Positions 21,745 through 35,567 of a DNA stretch of 64,000 nt are shown piece by piece. Location of the stretch: assembly GCA_022432975.1 (NCBI GenBank), contig CM039516.1:28288051-28352050 (forward strand), read 5' to 3'. This DNA comes from Begonia masoniana (Eukaryota; Streptophyta; Magnoliopsida; Cucurbitales; Begoniaceae). Within the stretch, counting starts at the first letter, position 1. Each line of letters begins with the position of its first letter. The position numbers were made by a program, and so were the translations under genes. The notes under the pieces were generated by a model, which was not told the origin of the DNA, made no database searches, and saw nothing but the letters and a program-made list of their open reading frames with translations.

Positions 21745-24700
21745 AGTTCTAACCACAAGTCATGTAACAGCCAACCTCATTAGCTTGATACGTTTAGTTC
21801 TTTTGTAACAAATCGATTGAAGTGACCTTTCTTATACTTCATCAAACGCATTACTAATGGTTAATTACGCATCCATGAAGGTTATTGGGTCCACAGTACA
21901 CGTCGTTCTCATCAATTCAAGTTAAGCCTTGAATGTGAAATGGATAACTTAGGGTCTAACCACAATCATGTAACAGTAAAACCTCATTATCTTGATACGT
22001 TCAGTTCTTTTGGAACAAATCGATTGAAGTGAACTTTCTTATACTTCATCAACGCATTACTAAGGCTTAATTACTCGTCCATGAAGGTTATTGGGTCCTC
22101 AGTACACGTCGTTCTCATCACTTCAAGTTAAACATTGAAGGTGAAATGGATAACTTAGGTTCTAACCACAAGTCATGTAACCGTCAACCTCATTAGCTTG
22201 ATACGTTCAGTTCTTTTGGAACAATCGATTGAAGTGAACTTTCTTATACTTCATCAACGCATTACTAAGGCTTAATTACTCGTCCATGAAGGTTATTGGG
22301 TCCTCAGTACACGTCGTTCTCATCACTTCAAGTTAAACCTTGAAGGTGAAATGGATAAATAAGGTTCTAACCACAAGTCATGTAACAGTCAACCTCATTA
22401 GCTTGATACGTTCATTTCTTTTGGAACAAATCGATTGAAGTGAACTTTCTTATACTTCATCAACGCATTACTAAGGCTTATTTACGCGTCCATGAAGGTT
22501 ATTGGGTCCTCAGTACACGTCGTTCTCATCACTTCAAGTTAAACCTTGAAGGTGAAATGGATAACTTAGGTTCTAACCACAATCATGTACAGTCAACCTC
22601 ATTAGCTTGATACGTTCAGTTCTTTTGTAACAATCGATTGAAGTGAACTTTCTTATACTTCATCAACGCATTACTAAGGCTTAATTACTCGTCCATGAAG
22701 GTTATTGGGTCCTCAGTACACGTCGTTCTCATCACTTCAAGTTAAACCTTGAAGGTGAAATGATAACTTAGGTTCTAACCACAAGTCATGTAACAGTAAA
22801 ACCTCATTATCTTGATACGTTCATTTCTTTTGGAACAAATCGATTGAAGTGAACTTTCTTATACTTCATCAACGCATTACTAAGGCTTAATTACTCGTCC
22901 ATGAAGGTTATTGGGTCCTCAGTACACGTCGTCTCATCACTTCAAGTTAAACATTGAAGGTGAAATGGATAACTTAGGTTCTAACCACAAGTCATGTAAC
23001 GTCAACCTCATTAGCTTGAAACGTTCAGTTCTTTGGAACAAATCGATTGAAGTGACGTTTCTTATACTTCATCAAACGCATTACTATGGCTTAATTACGC
23101 GTCAATGAAGGTTATTGGGTCCTCAGTACACGTCGTTCTCATCACTTCAAGTTAAACCTTGAAGGTGAAATGGATAACTAGGTTCTAACCACAAGTCATG
23201 TAACAGTCAACCTCATTAACTTGATAAGTTCAGTTCTTTTGGAACAAATCGATTGAAGTGAACCTTTCTTATACTTAATTAAACGCATTACTGAGGCTTA
23301 ATTACGCGTTCATGAAGGTTATTGGGTCCTCAGTACACGTAGTTCTCATCACTTCAAGTTAACCTTGAAGGTGAAATGTATAACATGGTTCTAACCACCA
23401 GTCATGTAACAGTCAACCTCATTAGCTTGATACGTTCAGTTCTTTTGTAACAAATCGATTGAAGTGACCTTTCTATACTTCATCAAACGCATTACTAAGG
23501 CTTATTTACGCGTCCATGAAGGTTATTGGGTCCACAGTACACGTCGTTCTAATCACTTCAAGTTAAACCTTGAAGGTGAAATGGATAACTTAGGTTCTAA
23601 CCACAAGTCATGTAACAGTCAACCTCATTAGCTTGATACGTTCATTTCTTTTGGAACAAATCGATAGAAGTGAACTTTCTTATACTACATCAAACGCATT
23701 ACTAAGGCTTAATTACTCGTCGATGAAGGTTATTGGGTCCTCAGTACACGTCGTTCTCATCACTTCAAGTTAAACATTGAAGTTGAAATGGATAACTTAG
23801 GTTCTAACCACAAGTCATGTAACAGTCAACCTCATTAGCTTGATACGTTCAGTTCTTTTGTAACAAATCGATTGAAGTGACCTTTCTTATACTTCATCAA
23901 ACGCTTTACTAAGGCTTATTTACACGTCCATGAAGGTTATTGGGTCCACAGTACACGTCGTTCTCATCGCTTCAAGTTAAACTTTAAAGGTGAAATGGAT
24001 AACTTAGGTTCTAACCACAAGTCATGTAACAGTCAACCTCATTAGCTTGATAAGTTCAATTCTTTTGTAACAAATCGATTGAAGTGACCTTTCTTATACT
24101 TCATCAAACGCATTACTAAGGCTTATTTACGCGTCCATGAAGGTTATTGGGTCCACAGTACACGTCGTTCTAATCACTTCAAGTTAAACCTTGAAGGTGA
24201 AATGGATAACTTAGGTTCTAACCACAAGTCATGTAACAGTCAACCTCATTAGCTTGATACGTTCATTTCTTTTGGAACAAATCGATTGAAGTGAACTTTC
24301 TTATACTACATCAAACGCATTACTAAGGCTTAATTACTCGTCGATGAAGGTTATTGGGTCCTCAGTACACGTCGTTCTCATCACTTCAAGTTAAACCTTG
24401 AAGTTGAAATGGATAACTTAGTTTCTAACCACAAGTCATGTAACAGTCAACGTCATTAGCTTGATATGTTCAGTTCTTTTGTAACAAATCGATTGAAGTG
24501 ACATTTCTTATACTTCATCAAACGCTTTACTAAGGCTTATTTACGCGTCCATGAAGGTTATTGGGTCCACAGTACACGTCGTTCTCATCACTTCAAGTTA
24601 AACTTTAAAGGTGAAATGGATAACTTAGGTTCTAACCACAAGTCATGTAACAGTCAACCTCATTAGCTTGATACGTTCATTTCTTTTGGAACAAATCGAT

Positions 24701-25328
24701 TGAAGTGAACTTTCTTATACTACATCAAACGCATTACTAAGGCTTAATTACGCGTCCATGAAGGTTATTGGGTCCTCAGTACACGTCGTTCTCATAACTT
24801 CAAGTTAAACCTTGAAGGTGAAATGTATAACTTAGTTTCTAACCACAAGTCATGTAACAGTCAACCTCATTAGCTTAATACGTTTAGTTCTTTTGTAACA
24901 AATCGATTGAAGTGATCTTACTTATACTTCATCAAACGCATTATTCAGGCTTATTTACGCGTCCATGAAGGTTATTGGGTCCTCAGTACACGTCGTTCTC
25001 ATCACTTAAAGTTAAACCTTGAAGGTGAAATGGATAAATAAGGTTCTAACCACAAGTCATGTAACAGTCAACCTCATTAACTTGATACGTTCAGTTCTTT
25101 TGGAACAAATCGATTGAAGTGAACTTTCTTATACTACATCAAACGTATTACTAAGGCTTAATTACTCGTCCATGAAGGTTATTGGTTCTTCAGTACACGT
25201 CGTTCACATCACTTCAAGTTAAACATTGAAGGTGAAATGGATAACTTAGGTTCTAACAACAAGTCATGTAACAGTCAACCTCATTAGCTTGAAACGTTAA
25301 GTTCTTTTGGAACAAATCGATTGAAGTG
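21745..25328 (-). repeat. 207-bp satellite array, reverse orientation, ~17 monomers
   Basis: Reverse complement of the left arrays (GGTTCTAACCACAAGTCATG, GAACAAATCGATTGAAGTGA, TTATTGGGTCCTCAGTACAC). Around 21900-22900 several A runs are one base short (CATCAACGC for CATCAAACGC), suggesting residual homopolymer errors on this side too. Confidence 0.97.
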
Positions 25329-25629
25329 CCTATAAATTCATTCCTAGTTGAATAAAAAAAGGTATTTAGGTTTTATCTAATTGTGAGAGAATTTCTTTAG
25401 TTTCTTGAAGAAACTCCGAACTTATCAAGGTTCTCCTTGTAGCGTTCAAAATCTGACTTATCAAACGAACAGGAATATTCGTTTGTGGCGTCCTCCTCAT
25501 TCCAAGGTTCGGATCTGTATAGATTTCGGGTCAAGGATTTCCTTTTCGAACTTGTAGATTCTGGGTTAGCGACGATGCCAATATTTTGATCGGGGGTCAC
25601 CGTCACATCATTGGCGTGGTTCACATCAC
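25329..25629 (+). mobile_element. LTR fragment of the element F family
   Basis: Nearly identical to 62957-63257, the last ~300 bp of the element F 3' LTR. It begins at CCTATAAATTC (the LTR TATA box) and ends with CACATCA, the LTR terminus. No internal sequence is attached. The satellite on the two sides repeats the same ~35 bp (CGTT.AGTTC...GATTGAAG), so it sits between overlapping monomer pieces. Confidence 0.88.
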
Positions 25630-27783
25630 GTTCAGTTCATTTGGAACAAATCGATTGAAGTAAACTTTCTTATACTTCATCAAACGCATTACTAAGGCTT
25701 AATTACGCGTCCATGAAGGTTATTGGGTCCTCAGTACACGTCGTTCTCATCACTTCATGTTAAACATTGAAGGTGAAATGTATAACTTAAGTTCTAACCA
25801 CAAGTAATGTAACAGTCAACCTTATTAGCTTGATACGTTCATTTCTTTTGGAACAAATCGATTGAAGTGAACTTTCTTATACTTCATCAAACGCATTACT
25901 AAGGCTTAATTACGCGTCCATGAAGGTTATTGGGTCCTCAGTACACGTCGTTCTCATCACTTCAAGTTAAACGTTGAAGGTGAAAGGGATAACATAGGTT
26001 CTAACCACAAGTCATGTAACAGTCAACCTCATTAGCTTGATACATTCATTTCTTTTGGAACAAATCGATTAAAGTGAACTTTCTTATACTTCACCAACGC
26101 ATTACTGAGGCTTAATTACGCGTCCATGAAGGTTATTGGGTCCTCAGTACACGTCGTTCTCATCACTTCAAGTTAAACGTTGAAGGTGAAATGGATAACT
26201 TAGAATCTAACCACAAGTCATGTAACAGTCAACCTCATTAGCTTCATACGTTCAGTTCTTTTGGAACAAATCGATTGAATTGAACTTTCTTATACTTCAT
26301 CAAACGCATTACTAAGGCTTAATTACGCGTCCGTGAAGGTTATTGGGTCCTCAGTACACGTCGTTCTCATCACTTCAAGTTAAACGTTGATGGTGAAATG
26401 GATAACTTAGGTTCTAACCACAAGTCATGTAACAGTCAACCTCATTAGCTTGATACGTTCAGTTCTTTTGGAACAAATCGATTGAAGTGAACTTTCTTAT
26501 ACTTCATCAAATGCATTACTAAAGCTTAATTACGCGACCATAAAGTTTATTGGGTCATCATTACACGTCGTTCTCATGACTTGAAGTTAAACCTTGAAGG
26601 TGAAATGGATAACATAGATTCTAACCACAAGTCATGTAATAGTCAACCTCATTAGCTTGATACGTTCAGTTTTTTTGGAACAAATCGATTGAAGTGAACT
26701 TTCTTATACTTCATCAAACGCATTACTAAGTCTTAATTACGCGTCCATGAAGGTTATTGGGTCCTCAGTACACGTCGTTCTCATAACTTCCAGTTAAACC
26801 TTAAAGGTGAAATGGATAACTTAGGTTCTAACCACAAGTCATGTAACAGTCAACCTCATTAGCTTGATACGTTCAGTTCTTTTGGAACAAATCGATTGAA
26901 GTGAACTTTCTTATACTTCATCAAACGCATTACTAAGGCTTAATTACGCGTCCATGAAGGTTATTGGGTCCTCAGTACACGTCGTTCTCATAACTTCAAG
27001 TTAAACCTTGAAGGTGAAATGGATAACTTAGGTTCTAACCACTAGTCATGTAACAGTCAACCTCATTAACTTGATACGTTCAATTCTTTTGGAACAAATC
27101 GATTGAAGTGAACTTTCTTATACTTCTTCAAACGCATTACTAAGGCTTAATTACGCGTCCATGAAGGTTATTGGGTCCTCAGTACACGTCGTTCTCATCA
27201 CTTCAAGTTAAACGTTGAAGGTGAAATGGATAACTTAGATTCTAACCACAAGTCATGTAACAGTGAACCTCATTAGCTTCATACGTTCAGTTCTTTTGGA
27301 ACAAATCGGTTGAAGTGAACTTTCTTATACTTTATCAAACGCATTACTAAGGCTTAATTACGCGTCCATTAAGGTTATTGGGTCCTTACTACACGTCGTT
27401 CTCATCACTTCAAGTTAAACGTTGAAGGTGAAATAGATAACTTAGGTTCTAACCACAAGTCATGTAACAGTCAACCTCATTAGCTTCATACGTTCAGTTC
27501 TTTTGGAACAAATCGATTGAAGTGAACTTTCATATACTTCATCAAACGCATTACTAAGGCTTAATTACGTGTCCATGAAGTTTATTGGGTCCTCAGTACA
27601 CGTCGTTCTCATAACTCTAAGTTAAACCTTGAAGGTGAAATGGATAACTTAGGTTCTAGCCACAAGTCATGTAACAGTCAGCCTCATTAGCTTGATACGT
27701 TCAGTTCTTTTGGAACAAATCGATTGAAGTGAACTTTCTTATACTTCATCAAACGCATTACTAAGGCTTAATTACGCGTCCAT
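25630..27783 (-). repeat. 207-bp satellite array, reverse orientation, ~10 monomers
   Basis: Continuation of the reverse array. It is interrupted at 27783 by the solo LTR; the last five bases TCCAT are duplicated beyond that insertion. Confidence 0.97.
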
Positions 27784-28177
27784 TGTAACACCCGAGTTTT
27801 CGGGTTTCCGCTCCGAGGCTATTTTCGTAAATAAGTAAATTAGGTCCGTTTTGCGAGCGGATAGTTTTATTAGGACCCTAGAAAGTTATGGGGATTTGTT
27901 GAAGAATAAGTGAAATCTTAGAAACCCAAATCGAGAAGAGTAATGCTAGAGTTCCCGTTTTAGCCTTTTAGTATATTAATTCGTAAAAATAGCAAAATAA
28001 GTCCGTTTTGTGAACGGTGAGTTTTGTTAGAACTCTAAGATTAAATTGGAATATTTAGAGAAATAAGGAAGTTGCAGAGACACCGAATCGATAGACTAAT
28101 TAAAGGAATAGTTTTAGTTTATTATAATTATAATAATAATTATTATTAATTTAATAAATAAAGAAAAAATAAATAAG

Positions 28178-28209
28178 ACAACAGAATGGCCCGAAGGCCA
28201 TTCTGTTGT
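28178..28209 (+). other. Perfect 14-bp hairpin in solo LTR
   Basis: ACAACAGAATGGCC - CGAA - GGCCATTCTGTTGT. It sits at the same place as the hairpin at 9881-9917, but the loop-proximal pairs differ (CC/GG here, CTTC/GAAG there), so pairing is kept while sequence changes. A GC-rich, copy-specific stretch follows. Confidence 0.75.
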
Positions 28210-29394
28210 TCGAGCTCAAGCCCGAGCTCTGCGAGCGAACAGGGGAGGCGACGAGCGGCGATTTCCGACGACGAGCGCCTGCGATTTCCGACCTTTCCGG
28301 CCAGACGACGGCGGCGTGCAGGCTCCGGCTCATCTTCGCGCGCAACCCGACTGGTATGGCTCGGTTTTCTCCTCCTTTCGGTTCGGTTTGTGGCTGTGTG
28401 TGGTGAGCTCGATTGAGCTCCGATCACCGGCCGAAATAGGTCACTTCCGGCGTGGGTTTGCCAACCCTAGGGCCGGCTATTGTCGATTGGCCGTGGAACG
28501 CTCAATTTGAGCGAAAAACAGTGAAGCCCGATTTAGGGCACTCGGGTTTTGCTTAATGGAACTTCGATTTTTAGGTTAGTTTATGTTAATTGGATGTTAA
28601 GAGGATAGATTAGTGAGAAATTGAGAGAGTTTTGATAAAAATTGGAAAAGAGAAATTTTGGGAAAAAGGGGCAGTTCGGGTTTTGCCTAAATTGACCTAG
28701 CTCCGGTCATTTGTTTTAAAAATCCTTTTGGCAGATTAAAATAGGTTATTAGAGGAGTATGTGGCCGCTGGAATCGTTCGATTCCGATAACCGACGCGAA
28801 AGTTACGCGCGTTCGAAGTTTTAGGTCGGTTTTTACCGAACCCAAATTAGTGGCCGTTTAATTAGGTTTTTATTTGGATTAGGCTAGAAATAGTAGTTTA
28901 AGATGTTTTCACAAAAAATGAGAGTTTAGTTATGCCCCAATGAGAAAATGGAAGTTTTAGGAAAGAATTTCCTTAATTAGGAGATTAGTTTAAGTTTGAA
29001 GTTAGTTTAATTAGGATCGATTTTAATGTTCTTAATTGTGAAATGCTTTAGGTGGAGACGACTTTACGGACGGTGCTCGGCATAACCAGGACGCCAGGTA
29101 AGTGGATGTTAGGTTTCCGGCCCTTAAGGCCCTACATCGTGGCAACGTTAGGCTTTACTACTTTGATGATGATTTTCTGATTGTGGGGATTAATGAGTCG
29201 GGTAGCTTAGAATGTTAGTTGTTTGTGAAGTTAGTTAAGAATAGTATATGTCCATGTATGTAGTGAATTGTTTGATGATATGTCGTACATAGATTTCTCA
29301 TGCATCATGTTTTAGAAAAAGCACGAAAATGTTTTAGCATATGATTTCACGATTTAAACGTAGAAACGACAACGATGTAAAACGAAAATGTAAA

Positions 29395-29575
29395 GTGTCT
29401 GAGGGAAGTGGTTCACCCCTCAGATGTAAATTGTGGAACGTCCAGAAAATGTAAAGTGTCTGAGGGAAGTGGTTCACCCTTCAGATGTAGATTGTGGAAC
29501 GTCCAGAAAATGTATGATATCTGAAGGAAGTGGTTCACCCTTCAGGTAAAGATTTATATGTGGAACGTCTAGAGA
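29395..29575 (+). repeat. ~60-bp minisatellite in solo LTR, 3 copies
   Basis: Units start with (T)CTGAGGGAAGTGGTTCACC and end GGAACGTCCAGAAAATG. The sister copy has two units (about 11110-11230). Each unit holds a TCTGAGGG...CCCTCAGA-type hairpin. Confidence 0.85.
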
Positions 29576-29629
29576 TGGAGAAACTAATCCGCCCTCCATT
29601 GGTAGAGGATTACATGTATGTATGATAGA

Positions 29630-29765
29630 AACGAAACGAATATGAATGATGAAACGAAACGAAATGAATATGAATGATGAAACGAAACGAAATGAATATG
29701 AATGATGAAACGAAACGAAATGAATATGAATGATGAAACGAAACGAAATGATTATGTACGATGAA
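29630..29765 (+). repeat. 28-bp minisatellite in solo LTR, ~4.5 copies
   Basis: TATGAATGATGAAACGAAAC recurs at 29641, 29669 and 29697 (period 28). It is absent as an array in the truncated copy, so it expanded in this LTR lineage. Confidence 0.9.
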
Positions 29766-30708
29766 ACTGTAGAAACTGCATATGTTAAGCAAAATGTTTT
29801 AAATTCATATAGTGCATCCCCTTACTAAGCCTTAGGCTTAATGTATATGTTGAATGATGTAGGTGACAGGTGTGAACTCGATGACAAAGAGTAGGCGGTC
29901 GATGGATGGTGCTCGTGGCGACGGGGTGTGTTTTGGCAAGGTTCGATGACCACGGTTGTGCTCCGGGCAATTTTGGGTAATTGATGTAAACTTGTTTTAA
30001 TGTTAAAAACGTGGGGGATTTTAGAATATGTGGAGAAGTTTGATGTTTAGGAATCGTAAATAGGATGTAGGCTTGGAGTTGAGTCGCTTTGAATGTTTTG
30101 GTGACGTGTTCGTTTTGGTGATGCTTTAAAGAAATTCTACTTTTATTATTAATGTTTGTTTGAGGATTTGATTCGGTTTTGTTTGAGTAAGAGTATGAAA
30201 ATGCTTAAATATGTGGATCGCATGAATTGATAGAAAAATGTATGAATAGTCGAGTTTTGATGTATATGTAGTGGTAGTAGATTGTTTAGAATGTAGAGTT
30301 TTAATTTTAGAAATATACTGGAACTTCTTGGGTTATTTTTAACAGGTAAGGATAAGCTCGATTTTTAGAGCGATCCATGCAGTTCGTTTTCTTGAATTTG
30401 TCTGAAATTGTAGGTTATATTAGTGTCATGTTTTGATGATCGAGGAATGAGTGATTTTAAGGGATTTCAACAATCCGAGACTTCAATTTAATGGTTTAGA
30501 AGTCGAAACGTTATGAGTGATATAAAAAGAAAAATTTACGTGGTTACGAGAGTTTAAAGTTAAGGTTACGTTGGGGTTAATTTCTTTAAGGGTTTTGGGT
30601 TATGTTTAAAGTAAAAATGAAAAAGTTTATGCGAAAAATACGAGGGCTCAGGTAATGATTATGTCACGGCAAGTCCGTGGCGGCCCTGATCGGGTTGGGG
30701 TCGTCACA

Positions 30709-33700
30709 TCCATGAAGGTTATTGAGTCCTCAGTACACGTCGTTCTCATAACTTCAAGTTAAACCTTAAAGGTGAAATGGATAACTTAGGTTCTAACCAC
30801 AAGTCATGTAACAGTCAAACTCATTAGCTTGATACGTTCAGTTCATTTGGAACAAATCGATTGAAGTGAACTTTCTTATACTTCATCAAACGCATTACTA
30901 AGTCATAATTACGCGTCCATGAAGGTTATTGGGTACTTGGTACAAGTCGTTCTCTTCACTTCAAGTTAAACCTTGAAGGTGAAATGGATAACTTAGGTTC
31001 TAACGACAAGTCATGTAACAGTCATTCTCATTAGCTTCATACGTTCAGTTCTTTTGGAACAAATCGATTGAAGTGAACTATCTTATACTTCATCAAACGC
31101 ATTACTAAGGCTTAATTACGCGTCCATTAAGGTTATTGGTACCTTACTACAAGTCGTTCTCTTCACTTCAAGTTAAACCTTGAAGGTGAAATGGATAACT
31201 TAGGTTCTAACCACAAGTCATGTAACAGTCAACCTCATTAACTTGATACGTTCAGTTCTTTTGGAACAAATCGATTGAGGTGAACTTTCTTATACTTCAT
31301 CAAACGCATTACTAAGGCTTAATTACGCGTCCATGAAGGTTATTGGGTCCTCATGACAAGTCGTTCTCTTCACTTCAAGTTAAACCTTGAAGGTGAAATG
31401 GATAACTTAGGATCTAACCACAAGTCATGTAACAGTCAACCTCATTAGCTTGATATGTTCAAATCTTTTGGAACAAATCGATTGAAGTGAATTTTCTTAT
31501 ACTTCATCAAACGCATTACTAAGGCTTAATTACGCGTCCATGAAGGTTATTGTGTCCTCAGTACACGTCGTTCTCATCACTTCATGTTAAACATTGAAGG
31601 TGAAATGTATAACTTAGGTTCTAACCACAAGTCATGTAACAGTCAACCTCATTAGCTTGATACGTTCAGTTCTTTTGGAACAAATCGATTGAAATGAACT
31701 TTCGTATATTTTATCAAACGCATTACTAAGGCTTAATTACTCGTCCATGAAGGTTATTAGGTCCACAATACACGTCGTTCTCATCACTTCAAGTTAAACC
31801 TTGAAGGTGAAATGGATAACTTAGGTTCTAACCACAAGTCATGTAACAGTCAACCTCATTAGCTTGATACGTTCAGTTCTTCTGGAACAAATCGATTGAA
31901 GTGAACTTTCTTATACTTCATCAAACGCATTACTAAGGCTTAATTACGAGTCCATAAAGTTTATTAGGTCCTCAGTACACGTCGTTCTCATGACTTCAAG
32001 TTAAACCTTGAAGGTGAAATGGATAACTTAGGTTCTAACCACAAGTCATGTAATAGTCAACCTCATTAGCTTGATACGTTCTGTTCTTTTGGAACAAATC
32101 GATTGAGGTGAACTTTTGTATACTTTATCAAACGCATTACTAAGGCTTAATTACGCGTCCATGACGGTTATTGGGTCCACAGTACACGTCGTTCTCATGA
32201 CTTCAAGTTAAACCTTGAAGGTGAAATTGATAACTTAGGTTCTAACCACAAGTCATGTAACAGTCAACCTAATTAGCTTCATATATTCAGTTCTTTTGGA
32301 ACAAAACGATTGAAGTGAACTTTCTTATACTTCATCAAACGCATTACTAAGGTTTAATTACTCGTCCATGAAGGTTATTGGGTCCTCAGTACACGTCGTT
32401 CTCATAACTTGAAGTTAAACATTAAAGGTGAAATGGATAACATAGGTTCTAACCACAAGTCATGTAACAGTCAACCACATTAGCTTGATACGTTCAGTTC
32501 ATTTGGAACAAATCGATTGAAGTGAACTTTCTTATACTTCATCAAACGCATTACTAAGTCTTAATTACGCGTCCATGAAGGTTATTGGGTCCTTAGTACA
32601 AGTCGTTCTCTTCACTTCAAGTTAAACCTTGAAGGTGAAATGGATAACTTAGGTTCTAACCACAAGTCATGTAACAGTCACCTCATTAGCTTGATACGTT
32701 CAGTTCTTTGGAACAAATCGATTGAAGTGAACTTTCTTATACTTCATCAAACGCATTACTAAGGCTTAATTACGCGTCCATGAAGGTTATTGGGTCTCAT
32801 GTACAAGTCGTTCTCTTCACTTCAAGTTAAACCTTGAAGGTGAATGGATAACTTAGGTTCTAACCACAAGTCATGTAACAGTCAACCTCATTAGCTTGAT
32901 ACGTTCAAATCTTTTGGAACAAATCGATTGAAGTGAACTTTCTTATACTTCATCAACGCATTACTAAGGCTTAATTACGCGTCCATGAAGGTTATTGGGT
33001 CCTCAGTACAACGTCGTTCTCATCACTTCAAGTTAAACATTGAAGGTGAAATGGATAACTTAGGTTCTAACCACAAGTCATGTAACAGTCAACCTCATTA
33101 GCTTGATACGTTCAGTTCATTTGGAACAAATCGATTGAAGTGAACTTTCTTATACTTCATCAAACGCATTACTAAGGCTTAATTACGCGTCCATGAAGGT
33201 TATTGGGTCCTCATGACAAGTCGTTCTCTTCACTTCAAGTTAAACCTTGAAGGTGAAATGGATAACTTAGGATCTAACCACAAGTCATGTAACAGTCAAC
33301 CTCATTAGCTTGATATGTTCAATCTTTTGGAACAAATCGATTGAAGTGAACTTTTCTTATACTCATCAAACGCATTACTAAGGCTTAATTACGCGTCCAT
33401 GAAGGTTATTGTGTCCTCAGTACACGTCGTTCTCATCACTTCATGTTAAACATTGAAGGTGAAATGTATAACTTAGGTTCTAACCACAAGTCATGTAACA
33501 GTCAACCTCATTAGCTTGATACGTTCAGTTCTTTTGGAACAAATCGATTGAAGTGAACTTTCGTATAATTTATCAAACGCATTACTAAGGCTTAATTACG
33601 CGTCCATGAAGGTTATTAGGTCCACAGTACACGTCGTTCTCATCACTTCAAGTTAAACCTTGAAGGTGAAATGGATAACTTAGGTTCTAACCACAAGTCA

Positions 33701-35307
33701 TGTAACAGTCAACCTCATTAGCTTGATACGTTCAGTTCTTCTGGAACAAATCGATTGAAGTGAACTTTCTTATACTTCATCAAACGCATTACTAAGGCTT
33801 AATTACGAGTCCATAAAGTTTATTGGGTCCTCAGTACACGTCGTTCTCATGACTTCAAGTTAAACCTTGAAGGTGAAATGGATAACTTAGGTTCTAACCA
33901 CAAGTCATGTAATAGTCAACCTCATTAGCTTGATACGTTCTGTTCTTTGGAACAAATCGATTGAGGTGAACTTTCGTATACTTTATCAAACGCATTACTA
34001 AGGCTTAATTACGCGTCCATGACGGTTATTGGGTCCACAGTACACGTCGTTCTCATGACTTCAAGTTAAACCTTGAAGGTGAAATTGATAACTTAGGTTC
34101 TAACCACAAGTCATGTAACAGTCAACCTAATTAGCTTCATATATTCAGTTCTTTTGGAACAAACGATTGAAGTGAACTTTCTTATACTTCATCAAACGCA
34201 TTACTAAGGTTTAATTACTCGTCCATGAAGGTTATTGGGTCCTCAGTACACGTCGTTCTCATAACTTGAAGTTAAACATTAAGGTGAAATGGATAACATA
34301 GGTTCTAACCACAAGTCATGTAACAGTCAACCACATTAGCTTGATACGTTCAGTTCATTTGGAACAAATCGATTGAAGTGAACTTTCTTATACTTCATCA
34401 AACGCATTACTAAGTCTTAATTACGCGTCCATGAAGGTTATTGGGTCCTTAGTACAAGTCGTTCTCTTCACTTCAAGTTAAACCTTGAAGGTGAAATGGA
34501 TAACTTAGGTTCTAACCACAAGTCATGTAACAGTCATTCTCATTAGCTTCATACGTTCAGTTCTTTTGGAATAAATCGATTGAAGTGAACTTTCTTATAC
34601 TTCATCAAACGCATTACTAAGGCTTAATTGCGCGTCCATGAAGGTTATTGGGTCCTTAGTACAAGTCGTTCTCTTCACTTCAAGTTAAACCTTGAAGGTG
34701 TAATGGATAACTTAGGTTCTAACCACAAGTCATGTAACAGTCAACCTCATTAGCTTGATACGTTAAAATCTTTTGGAACAAATCGATTGAAGTGAACTTT
34801 CTTATACTTCATCAAACGCATTACTAAGGCTTAATTACGCGTCCATAAAGTTTATTGGGTCCTCAGTAAACGTCGTTCTCATTACTTCAAGTTAAACCTT
34901 GAAGGTGAAATGGATAACTTAGGTTCTAACCACAAGTCATGTAACAGTCAACCTCATTAGCTTGATACGTTCAGTTCTTTTGGAACAAATCGATTGAAGT
35001 GAACTTTCTTATACTTCATCAAACGCATTACTAAGGCTTAATTACGCGTCCATGAAGGTTATTGGGTCCTCAGTACACGTCGTTCTCATAACTTCAAGTT
35101 AAACCTTGAAGGTGAAATGGATAACTTTGGTTCTAACCACAAGTCATGTAACAGTCAACCTCATTAGCTTGATACATTCAGTTCATTTGGAACAAATCGA
35201 TTGAAGTGAACTTTCTTATACTTCATCAAACGCATTACTAAGTCTTAATTACGCGTCCATAAAGGTTATTGGGTACTTAGTACAAGTCGTTTTCTTCACT
35301 TCAAGTT
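30709..35307 (-). repeat. 207-bp satellite array, reverse orientation, ~22 monomers
   Basis: Starts with the second copy of the TSD TCCAT. Variant landmarks (TCATGACAAG, GATATGTTCAA, TTGTGTCCTCAG, GACGGTTATTGGG, CTTCATATATTCAG) occur twice at an offset of about 1858-1860 bp, i.e. nine monomers. It ends where element B's LTR begins. Confidence 0.97.
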
Positions 35308-35567
35308 TGTAACGACCCTAATACTGTACCCCATATCCGTACCATATATTATTTATTTTTATTTTTACCTAATATCTTTAATTAAACTATAGGCGGAACC
35401 TGAACCGAAATCGAAACCAGAATCGAAATCGGAATTAAAATCTAACTTTTAAAACCATTTAAAACAACTTAAAACAAAGGAAATACATTAATTAAAACTA
35501 TATAAAACAATTAAAGAAACAAATAATAAAGGGGAGGGCAAAACAGTCCGGCCCATGGCAAAAATGG

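Larger units (their letters stand above)
27784..30708 (+). mobile_element. Solo LTR, 2925 bp, with TSD (Tekay/Del-like)
   Basis: TGTAACACCCGAGTTTTCGG...GGGTTGGGGTCGTCACA, flanked by the 5-bp duplication TCCAT (27779-27783 and 30709-30713). No internal coding region, PBS or PPT is present and the unit is not repeated at its ends, so it is a solo LTR formed by LTR-LTR recombination. Its start and the motif AGGTCCGTTTTGCGAGCGG resemble the LTR of element B, suggesting the same broad lineage. A truncated copy is at 9480-11302. Confidence 0.88.

Noticed and set aside
25397..25624. Antisense open frame conserved in two LTR copies (also 63026-63235)
   Set aside because: It lies antisense in a near-identical young LTR segment; conservation follows from recent common origin and there is no domain signal.
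29610..29792. Antisense frame over the 28-bp minisatellite
   Set aside because: The peptide is a product of the repeat and nothing more.
27784..30708. Complete non-autonomous element rather than solo LTR
   Set aside because: No internal direct terminal repeats, PBS or PPT; the TSD flanks a single LTR-like unit.
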